Assembly: GCF_001280505.1 (NCBI RefSeq)
Contig: NZ_LBIO01000042.1
Location: 1-64,000, forward strand
Direction of reading: 5' to 3'
Length of the DNA stretch: 64,000 bases
DNA from: Mangrovimonas sp. TPBH4
Lineage (GTDB): Bacteria > Bacteroidota > Bacteroidia > Flavobacteriales > Flavobacteriaceae
Made by a program: the position numbers and the translations under genes. Of this stretch, positions 1 to 8,400 are shown one piece after another (position 1 is the stretch's first letter; each line of letters opens with the position of its first letter). The notes under the pieces were generated by a model that was not told the DNA's origin, searched no databases, and worked only from the letters and a program-made list of their open reading frames with translations.

Positions 1-1703
1 TCTACAACACGGAGGCGGCCGAGGGCTGGTACGCGAAGGCCATCGAGGCCGGCAACCAGGACCCTGAGATGGTCTATAGATATGCCCAGATGCTGAAGGC
101 CAACGGTAAGTACAGCGAGTCGAACGCACAGATGGCGAAGTTTGCCTCCCTGGCGCCGGGCGACGAGCGCGCCAAGGCCTACCGCTCTGCACCGGACTAT
201 ATCGAGGCGATCAAGTCTACTCGCAAGCGCTTCGAGGTGGAGGACATGGCACTGAACACGCAGTACTCTGAGTTCGGGGCCGTGGAGAAGGACGGGGAGC
301 TTTACGTGGTCTCCGCCCGCAACACGAGCCGCAAGACCTATGGCTGGAACGGGGAGCCGTTCCTTGACATCTACAGGTTTGCCAAGGGCGAGGACGGCAG
401 CTTCACTGAAGGGGAGCTGTTGGGCAAGGAGATCAACACAAAGTACCACGAGGGTACGCTGTCCTTTACACCGGACGGCAATACGATGTACTTTTCACGT
501 GAGAGCTTCTTCGAGAAGGTATACGAGAAGGAGGACCGCACGAAGATCAGTGTGATCCACCTGTTCCGCTCCAATAAGAACGACAACAAATGGGGACCTG
601 CAGAGGGCTTTGCGATGAACAGCGACAGCTACTCGGTAAAGGACCCAGCGGTGAGCGCAGACGGGAAGACCCTGTACTTTGCCTCGAACATGCCGGGGGG
701 TATGGGCGGTTTTGACCTTTACAAGGCAAGCATCAATGCCGATGGCAGTCTTGGAGAACCGGAGAACCTTGGGTCGAAGATCAACACGGAGGGGCACGAG
801 GTGTTCCCTTTTGCAGGGAGCAACGGTGAGCTATATTTTGCCTCGAACGGCCACTTGGGCCTAGGTGGGCTTGATATGTTCCAGGTGAAGGCCGATATGT
901 CCGGTGTTGACAACATGGGGGTACCTGTGAACAGCAGCGGTGACGACTTTGCCCTTAGCTATGACGATGCCACCGGTATGGGTTATGTGTCCTCTAACCG
1001 CGCAGGCGGGAAGGGCAACGACGATATCTACCGCGTAAGAAAGGTAGAGGAACCATGCGATACCCAATTGTTGGTTAAGATCACAGATGAGAAGAGCAAA
1101 GAGGCGATTGTGGGAGCTATGGCCACATTATACGGAGCCAACGGAGAGGAACTTGGCAGTGCTGTTTCCGATGCGCAGGGTATGGTAAGCTTCAGCGTAT
1201 TGTGCGAGACGGATACGGAACTTGGAGTGACCTCTGCGGACCACATCGGCAAGCGCGTGTCAATCGAGGGAAGCCTTGAGAAGGAAGTAAAAGAGTCTGT
1301 AGAATTGGCACCTATCGAGGAGCTTATCGTAGCGGACCAGGTGGTACTCAACCCAATCTACTTCGACTTTGATAAATCGAACATCACGGCACAGGCAGCC
1401 TTTGAGCTTGACAAACTGGTACAGGTGATGACCAAGTACCCGGAGATGGTGATCTTGGCAACTTCGCATACGGACAGCCGAGGATCTGACGCCTACAACA
1501 TGTCATTATCGGACAGCCGTGCGAAGTCAACGGCACAGTACGTGATCTCCAAGGGTATCGACAAGAGCCGCATCACCGGAGAGGGCAAAGGAGAGACCGA
1601 GCCTAAGGTGGACTGTGGAGGCAACTGCAGCGAGGAGCAGCACCAGTTGAACCGTAGATCGGAGTTCATCATCGTGAGCGGTGGACCTAAAACAGCAAAC
1701 TAA
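1..1703 (+). CDS. PorE-like TPR / PD40 / OmpA-family protein, 5' end missing
   Basis: The reading frame is open from base 3, before the first visible ATG at 69, so the gene begins upstream of the window. Visible domains counted from that ATG: the end of a TPR repeat (to about residue 35), about five PD40/WD40-like beta-propeller blades (about 60-330; motifs such as DGKTLYFASN and SSNRAGGKGNDDIY), a carboxypeptidase-regulatory-like beta domain (about 335-425) and a C-terminal OmpA domain (about 430-540) with the peptidoglycan-binding signatures HTDSRG and LSDSRA. This order matches PorE of the type IX secretion system, which anchors the machinery to peptidoglycan, but flavobacteria carry several paralogues, so the exact role is inferred. 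Base composition is odd: sample lines count 47-68% GC, against about 38% in the next gene, with mostly C/G-ending codons. A strong terminator follows. Confidence 0.85.
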   Translation, partial: YNTEAAEGWYAKAIEAGNQDPEMVYRYAQMLKANGKYSESNAQMAKFASLAPGDERAKAYRSAPDYIEAIKSTRKRFEVEDMALNTQYSEFGAVEKDGELYVVSARNTSRKTYGWNGEPFLDIYRFAKGEDGSFTEGELLGKEINTKYHEGTLSFTPDGNTMYFSRESFFEKVYEKEDRTKISVIHLFRSNKNDNKWGPAEGFAMNSDSYSVKDPAVSADGKTLYFASNMPGGMGGFDLYKASINADGSLGEPENLGSKINTEGHEVFPFAGSNGELYFASNGHLGLGGLDMFQVKADMSGVDNMGVPVNSSGDDFALSYDDATGMGYVSSNRAGGKGNDDIYRVRKVEEPCDTQLLVKITDEKSKEAIVGAMATLYGANGEELGSAVSDAQGMVSFSVLCETDTELGVTSADHIGKRVSIEGSLEKEVKESVELAPIEELIVADQVVLNPIYFDFDKSNITAQAAFELDKLVQVMTKYPEMVILATSHTDSRGSDAYNMSLSDSRAKSTAQYVISKGIDKSRITGEGKGETEPKVDCGGNCSEEQHQLNRRSEFIIVSGGPKTAN

Positions 1704-1725
1704 CCTATAATAACCAATCAAAAAT

Positions 1726-1759
1726 AAAAAAGCTCCATCGGTAATGATGGGGCTTTTTT
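1726..1759 (+). terminator. Rho-independent terminator of the PorE-like gene
   Basis: Arms AAAAAAGCTCCATC and GATGGGGCTTTTTT enclose a 6-base loop and are followed by a T run. It lies 22 bases after the stop codon. Confidence 0.85.
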
Positions 1760-1867
1760 ATTGGTTAAAATTAACTGAATGTTATTTGAAAGTTAAAAAG
1801 CATGATAAATTTTAGAGTAAATACAAATTCTCTTAGATTTCTTGGTTAAATCATGTTAATTTTTTAA

Positions 1868-4234
1868 ATGAAATTAATTAAACTAATAGTATTGATTTTT
1901 TTATTGGGAACTTTTCCAGGCTATGCACAATTGGGATTTTGTTCAGGAACTTCTGGAGAGCCTATTTTTGTAGAGGATTTTGGAACGGGTACAAGTAATG
2001 GGCCACCATTGCCAAGTACTGTTACAACATATAATTATGTTACTGGTTATGGTAGTTTTGCAGCAGGAGAGTATACCATTTCCAATACTACCGATTATCA
2101 CGCTTGGTATGAAACCGGTGACCATACACCTGGCGATGTTAATGGGAAATGTATGGTGGTAAATGGTAGTTTTTCAACAGGAGTATTTTATCAAATACAA
2201 GTTGAAGAATTGTGTGAATTCACAACTTATGAATTTTCTGCTTTTGTTTTAAATTTAATTAACCCTGCGACTACCTCTTGCAATCCTGCAATTCCTATCA
2301 ATGTGACCTTTGAAATTTGGGATGAGACTAATAGTGTACTTATTGCATCTGGAGATACTGGCAATGTTTATGAGTCTTCTGAGATTACTTGGAACCAATA
2401 TGGTTTGGTATTTCAAACGGAAGCAGGGCAAACCTCTGTGATTTTGAAAATGATCAACAATGCACCGGGTGGTTGTGGAAATGATTTAGCAATTGATGAT
2501 ATTGTCTTTAAAGCTTGTGGTGATACTACAGTGGTGACCGATGAATTAGGTAATACCGAAACAAGCATTTGTAATAGTGCCATTCCGTATGACTTGGATC
2601 TGATTGCTACACCTGATTATGCTGTGTATACTACCCATGCTTTTCAATGGCAAGAGAGTGTTGATGGCGTAAATTGGACGGATATACCTGGAGTTACGAC
2701 TCAAAATGTTACTGTAACTGTTAATGGTCCAACATATTTCAGGACCAAAGTGGCGGAAGCAGCTATTAATCTAAGCAACGATCAATGTATTACTTATTCC
2801 GAAGTATTTTTCATTGATATCAATCCAGATCCAGCATTGGCAATAAGTGCAGGAGATGTGGATTTTAATTGCGATACAGGTCAGGCTGTGTTGTCCGTTA
2901 CAGCTGAAAATGGTCTTCTTGTGAATTGGTATGATGAGCCTGCAGATGGGAATTTGTTGGCAGAAAATGGCCTTAGTTATGAAGCGACAATGGTAGGCAG
3001 TTTTTATGTGGAGACGGTAGATCCTGTAACGGGTTGTGTGTCGGTTTCTCGAACGGAAGTATCGGCGATTGGTGTTATTCCCGAGGCGCCTTTGAGCAAT
3101 GGGGATGTAGATTTTAATTGTTATGATGGGTCGGCTTTGCTTTCTGTTTCGGTGCCAGACGGAGTGCAAGTGAATTGGTATGATGCCGAAACAGACGGCA
3201 CTTTGTTGCTAGCCAATAGTCCTACCTATGAAGTCCTTCAAGAAGGGACGTATTATGTCGAAGCTGTAATTCTTGGAACGGGTTGTACTTCGGAAACACG
3301 TACCCCAGTTTCAACCACTATTACCTATCCAGAATTGCCTTTAAGCGCTGGTGATGTATTTGTGTGTGAAGAAGGAACGGCTGAATTGAGTGTTACTGTA
3401 CCCGATGGAGTGACCGTGAATTGGTATGATGCCGAGACAGGAGGGAATTTGTTGGTGGAAGATAGTACTTCTATAGAGGTTTCTGAATTGGGAACTTATT
3501 ATGCTGTGGCTGTTTTTGAAGATACCGGCTGTGCTTCACAAGGAAGTACTCCTGTAAGCCTAAACCTATTTGAAACTCCCGAAGTTTGGGACGAAACCTT
3601 ATATTTTTGTGAAGGAGAATACATAATGCTTCACGCGGATATCATGGATGTGAGTTATCTATGGAATACCGGACAAACAACAGAAGGTATCAATGTAAAC
3701 GAACCGGGAGTTTACACGGTGGAAGTCACCAGTCCCGAAGGTTGCAAGGCTACCAAAAGCATAACCTTGATCGAAATTGGGCCACCGGTGATTCAAAGTG
3801 TGGTTTCAGATGGCGCTACGATTATCATTACCATGCAAAATGAAGGAGATTATATGTATTCTTTGGATGGCATAGATTATCAATCCAGTAATGCGTTCAA
3901 TAATGTGCCCGGTGGGTATTATACCATCCATGTACAAGAAATTAATGGTTGTGAAGAAGCAGTGATGGAATATCTACATTTTATGATTCCAAAATTGATG
4001 ACGCCTAATTTCGATGGACATAATGACCGTTTTGATTTAGTAGGAATTGAGTCCTTTTCATCTTCCGAAGTTTATGTGTTTGATCGTTTCGGGAAATTGT
4101 TGGTGAGTTCAAGGAATACCTCTTTTGCTTGGGATGGTACCTATAACGATGCCCTTATGCCTACAAGTGATTATTGGTATTTGATCAAGATTGAAGGGCA
4201 GGTTTTTCAAGGACATTTTACCTTGAAACGTTAA
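1868..4234 (+). CDS. T9SS type B sorted surface protein with Ig-like repeats
   Basis: A 788-residue secreted protein. The N-terminus is a Sec signal peptide (MKLIKLIVLIFLLGTFPGYAQ). An N-terminal beta-rich region with paired cysteines (about 25-220) is followed by an Ig-like segment (about 230-320) and three near-identical Ig-like repeats of about 82 residues (about 326-570), each containing the motif VNWYDxxxxGxLL. A fourth, divergent module (about 580-655) precedes the end. The C-terminal 80 residues (LMTPNFDGHNDRF ... YWYLIKIEG ... GHFTLKR) are the gliding-motility-associated, type B T9SS sorting domain, so the protein should cross the outer membrane by T9SS. This places a secretion substrate beside a T9SS-type component. 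The function of the repeats is unknown; adhesion is a reasonable guess. It converges on the next gene with a 10-base gap and no visible terminator. Confidence 0.85.
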   Translation: MKLIKLIVLIFLLGTFPGYAQLGFCSGTSGEPIFVEDFGTGTSNGPPLPSTVTTYNYVTGYGSFAAGEYTISNTTDYHAWYETGDHTPGDVNGKCMVVNGSFSTGVFYQIQVEELCEFTTYEFSAFVLNLINPATTSCNPAIPINVTFEIWDETNSVLIASGDTGNVYESSEITWNQYGLVFQTEAGQTSVILKMINNAPGGCGNDLAIDDIVFKACGDTTVVTDELGNTETSICNSAIPYDLDLIATPDYAVYTTHAFQWQESVDGVNWTDIPGVTTQNVTVTVNGPTYFRTKVAEAAINLSNDQCITYSEVFFIDINPDPALAISAGDVDFNCDTGQAVLSVTAENGLLVNWYDEPADGNLLAENGLSYEATMVGSFYVETVDPVTGCVSVSRTEVSAIGVIPEAPLSNGDVDFNCYDGSALLSVSVPDGVQVNWYDAETDGTLLLANSPTYEVLQEGTYYVEAVILGTGCTSETRTPVSTTITYPELPLSAGDVFVCEEGTAELSVTVPDGVTVNWYDAETGGNLLVEDSTSIEVSELGTYYAVAVFEDTGCASQGSTPVSLNLFETPEVWDETLYFCEGEYIMLHADIMDVSYLWNTGQTTEGINVNEPGVYTVEVTSPEGCKATKSITLIEIGPPVIQSVVSDGATIIITMQNEGDYMYSLDGIDYQSSNAFNNVPGGYYTIHVQEINGCEEAVMEYLHFMIPKLMTPNFDGHNDRFDLVGIESFSSSEVYVFDRFGKLLVSSRNTSFAWDGTYNDALMPTSDYWYLIKIEGQVFQGHFTLKR

Positions 4235-4244
4235 CCGGAATGCT

Positions 4245-4550
4245 TTAGAACTCGTATTCGCGCTCTACCTTGCAGATTTTTACATTGTACCAGCTGTACC
4301 AATGGGTTTTTCCTTTACGTTGAGCGACTAAATGTTCACTGTGTTGTTTCCATTTTTGGATGCTGTCTAGGCTATCCCAATAGCTAACCGTAATGCCTAT
4401 GTCATTTCTGGCGCTGTCCATTCCCAAAAAGCCTGGTTGCTCTTTGGCCAGTTGTTCCATTTGTTGAGCCATTTCGGCATAACCTTCAAGTGTGTTGCTT
4501 TGTTTTGAGGTGAAAATAACCGCGTAATAGGGCTGAAACTCTGTGTTCAT
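4245..4550 (-). CDS. antibiotic biosynthesis monooxygenase (ABM) family protein
   Basis: A small cytoplasmic protein of 101 residues with the ferredoxin-like dimeric alpha/beta-barrel pattern of ABM-domain proteins: an N-terminal strand (YYAVIFTSK), a helix (YAEMAQQMEQLAKEQPGFLG), central strands (ITVSYWDSLDSIQKWKQHSEH) and a final strand (YNVKICKVE). Members are often heme- or quinol-related oxygenases, but the family is too broad to name a substrate. I chose the ATG at 4550 because the upstream in-frame ATG (4574) would overlap the preceding gene by 14 bases and adds residues unlike the family start. It is the second gene of a two-gene leftward unit with the DUF2071 gene, with a 10-base gap. 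Confidence 0.7.
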   Translation of the reverse strand: MNTEFQPYYAVIFTSKQSNTLEGYAEMAQQMEQLAKEQPGFLGMDSARNDIGITVSYWDSLDSIQKWKQHSEHLVAQRKGKTHWYSWYNVKICKVEREYEF

Positions 4551-4560
4551 TGGTTGTGTA

Positions 4561-5292
4561 TTAAGAGTGGGCAATGGGCAATTTGCGTTTTCCCCAAGTC
4601 AATACTTGTACGCCTTTGGAGTAGTGGCTTCGATTTGGAGGAGTATTTAAAAACATTTGGAATTTTGGATAATGGACCTTCAATTTTTTAACATTGAGCG
4701 TTTGAATGGGCCATTCCAAATGATGTACATCATAAGCAATTAGGTTGTCTCGATAATCCTGAAAAACGGCATAACGCTCCGTTAGCCATATATCCGTCTC
4801 GTCCTTATAATTCAAATAGTCGCCAAGCCGATATTCTACCTCAAGGATATTGTTTTGTTTAGTGTTTTGCGAGTGATAGCTAAAATCGTTGCGTTGGATA
4901 TTGGCGTGTTGGTAAGGAAATTTTGAAATCATTTTCAAGATGCTGCAAGAGGATCTTTTGCTGCCTTCCATACTCAGAAAATAAACGCTAGGTTTTCCAT
5001 GTCTCTTGACATAAGTGCGGAGGTTGATTTCATGAAAATCGGAAATATGTGGTAATTTTGGAACACTCCTAACCCCAATATTGTTCATGTCGAACGCTAC
5101 CAAGCTAAGCCATGTTTTCCCATTTATGGTATCTAATTCTAATCCTTGAGGGAGTAGTGACTCCAATTCCTTAGGTTCAATTTCCCAATGGAAAAAAAGG
5201 GCCTTGTTCCATTCTTGATAGAATTTCCAAGGCCTTTTTGGTATGTTAAACGAGCGGTGTTTAGTGTGTTGTAATAGCTCTGTAGCTTTCAT
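4561..5292 (-). CDS. DUF2071 (YqjF-like) family protein
   Basis: A protein of 243 residues. The opening FFHWEIEPKELESLLPQGLELD, followed by the TWLSLVAFDM strand and RTYVKRHGKPSVYFLSMEG, is characteristic of DUF2071, a family with an acetoacetate-decarboxylase-like fold and no settled biochemical activity. There is no signal peptide, so it is cytoplasmic. It is the first gene of a leftward pair with the ABM protein. An imperfect inverted repeat in the 5' leader (about 5307-5341; AAGGAGGAC / GTCTTCCTT, one mismatch) may be an RNA hairpin, but this is weak. Family assignment is fairly firm; function is unknown. Confidence 0.75.
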   Translation of the reverse strand: MKATELLQHTKHRSFNIPKRPWKFYQEWNKALFFHWEIEPKELESLLPQGLELDTINGKTWLSLVAFDMNNIGVRSVPKLPHISDFHEINLRTYVKRHGKPSVYFLSMEGSKRSSCSILKMISKFPYQHANIQRNDFSYHSQNTKQNNILEVEYRLGDYLNYKDETDIWLTERYAVFQDYRDNLIAYDVHHLEWPIQTLNVKKLKVHYPKFQMFLNTPPNRSHYSKGVQVLTWGKRKLPIAHS

Positions 5293-5409
5293 TTTAGTGT
5301 ATTTTCAAGGAGGACATTATTTTAACTGCGGTCTTCCTTAAAATTACACATTTATTTTGTTTTCAGCTTTACCTTAGGTACACAATCTCCTGAAAATTAG
5401 AGCTTCGAT

Positions 5410-8400
5410 TTATTTTACAACATCTACCCGTTTTCCTTTGTTTCTCACTAAATAATCATTGTCATACATAGCTTCTACTTGAATTCCTGGAAGGTAATAG
5501 GTTCCCAAATACGATGCATTCAACATGATATTGAAGGTTTTGGTGTCCTGTGGTCCTTTCTTGCTTAAATCGAAGTAGAAATTCACGCGGTCATCCCTAA
5601 TATCTGTATAGCGTGCTTGACTAACTGTAGTATCTCCAAAATCGGTAAAGCGTGTGTTGACAATTTCCCAGCCCGAAGGGAATATTTGGGTTAAGGCAAT
5701 ATCGTTGACGTTTTCTTCTTTTAGGTTGCTCACTTTAACTGTGGCCACAAAATCCTGTCCTTGCTGAAGCTTGGTTATATCCACAGGATTACCGCCTAGG
5801 TCTTTGTAAACTACCGAAACGCTTAATCCGCGCTGTTCAGTCAATTCTTCTCCTAAGGGTAATTTTCCAGAATTCAAGATTCGTACATAAACAGTGTTGT
5901 TTATGTTGTTGGAGAAGGTTATGGTATTAGTACCTTCGGAAACCTTCAATTGACGTTGTGCAATGGCATTTTTCGTGTTTATGGTTTCTGTTTTTCCATT
6001 GAAGGTGTAAGCCAGATTTAAGGCTTTGCCGCCATTGGCATTTACCATTTTTGCCATGGACATCAAGCAATATGCCGTAGTTTGGGTACTCATCCATTTG
6101 TTGCTAGAGAGGCTGTTGGCAATATATTCGGCAGTTTCCCTCATCTTCGGATTTTTGGTCAAGACCATCGTCTCAAGAGCCATGGCACGATTTCTTTCTA
6201 CTGAGCCATAGGTGTAATAATTGTATTGGGAAGACTTGAAATGAATATTCGCCGAATTGGAAATTTGCCCACTCGCTTCCTTTTGACCGGCCAACGCATA
6301 AGCAGCAGCTAAACGCCATTTGGCTTCATTGGACAATTCAGTAAATTCACGCAAGCGGTTCATGGCTGCCAAATCTGGTGCTCCGGCCAAAGCCAATGTG
6401 TATAAACGATAGGCTTGTGCTAAATCGGAATTATGGGAGCGGTAACTTGGTCTCCAATCCCTAGCTGCCTGTCTTTGATATTGTAGCCAATTGCTTTTAA
6501 AGGTCAAAGGCAGTACAAATCCTTTTTTCTCGGCTTCCAACATGAAGTGGCCCGCATAGGAGGTTCCCCAATCATTGGCTGATGCTTCACCCATCCAATA
6601 GCTCATTCCTCCATTTGCAGTTTGGAAATGCGATAAACGTTTGATGCCGTTTTCAATATTGCTCTGGATGGCTTTCTTTTTGTCGCCAGTCAAATCGAAT
6701 ATATCTCCCAAATACAATTGCGGAAATACGCTAGAAGTAGTTTGCTCTACACAGCCGTGAGGATATTGGATCAAGTATTGTAATCTACGTGTAAAATCCA
6801 TTGGAGGGAGGGTTGAAAACTCTACGGTAGCACTGTTGCTACCAGGCACTCCAAATGTTGCAAAGTCAATTGTTTTATTGGTATTGCCTTCCAAAATAGA
6901 ATCTATAGCCTTTGAGCTGATTGGGTTGGGATTGATAACGTCCATTTCAACTTTATAGGAAGACTGTTCGCCGCTTCCTTTGGCGATGACTTCTACCGTG
7001 CTAATCCCTTTGGCTTTACTCACATCCAATGAAAAGTAAGCCATTTGTTCTCCTGGTTTGCTAAACGAAAGCGTTTGGGAAGGGTCTCCTTCTATGGTAA
7101 TGCCATTGCTTAATTTTAAGCTCAAGTTGACGGTTTTTACCTTGTCCTCCATAGCAAAAACGGTAACTGGAAGTGTTACTTTTTCGCCAGGACTTAATTT
7201 CCGCGGAAGCGATGCCAAAACCATCAAAGGTTTTTTAACCTGTACAGATTTGTCTGTGCTTCCATAGGCTTCGGTTTGGTTGTTTCCTGCAACCACCATG
7301 GTTCTCACGGCTCCTATGTAGTTTGGGAGTTTTAAGTTATGAGTGCGTGTTTCGCCAGCTTTTAGGGTAAATGGGCCTATATAACTTACGACAGGTTTAA
7401 AACGGTTTGCTTTTTTGTTTTTACCAGCAGTAGCATAGCCATCGCCACCTACGGCAAACACTTGGTCAATACTTCCTGAATACGCACCAATTACATCATC
7501 ATAGATATCCCAGGTTTTTACTCCTAAGGCTTCACGGGCATAGAAGGTATCCCAAGCATTTGGGGTTTTGAAACGAGTTAAATCCAATAAGCCTTCTTCT
7601 ACCATCGCAATGGTATAGGTCATTGGCTTGTCCTGTTTTTCGGAAACACTGATTTCGAAGGTCTGTTCCGGACGCAACACATCGGGCATTTTTAGTTCCG
7701 GTTCCAAACGAGTGTCTGGATCTTCCACCATAATTGGAATGACCCCGTAAAGTCTTATGGGAAGATCGTTGGCCGAAATTGCATGGGGTTGCAACAGCGA
7801 AATATTGATGAATACGTTTGGTGCCATTAATGACGTAATTGGCAATTCCACAGTGGTTTCTCCGGGTTGTGTTTTTACCCAGTTGAAGTCGATAACCTCG
7901 GTGCCATTTTCAACACTTACCAAAGCTCTTCCCTCAGATCCAGATTGGAAGGTGATTTTGGCTGTTTCGCCTACATTGTATTTCTCTTTATCGGCCGCAA
8001 ACACCAACATTTTGGCGGCTTCTTTATCGGCTGATGGGGCTTTTTGCCACCAGTTTTTGTAGAAATAAACGGTGCGCCCGGTAGCGTGCCCGCTTGCTGG
8101 ATCGATAACTCTAATGAGGTAACGGCCGCGTCTATAATCAGGGACATTTACTTTAAAAGTTCCTTTTCCTTTAGAATCTGTGTCTATCGTTGTATTAAAA
8201 AACGGTGTATGGTATGAGCTGGAAGCATAGCTGGATAGGTTGTCGTAAGAGGAGTTCCACCACCAGCGCCATTCAATTTTATATACTTTCACTTCCAAAC
8301 CATCACGCTGTACAGGTTTTCCATCTTTATCCACAACAACAATGTCAAAGGTTTGGTCTTCTTCCGTAGGTAAAGACCCGTAGGCATTGCCTTTTGGGGA

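Noticed and set aside
2771-3169. 132-codon open frame on the minus strand
   Set aside because: It lies inside the Ig-like repeats of the T9SS type B protein and has the composition of a shadow frame.
8160-8300. Run of serine/tyrosine codons in the alpha-2-macroglobulin as a separate gene or break
   Set aside because: The frame continues unbroken and codon use is unchanged.
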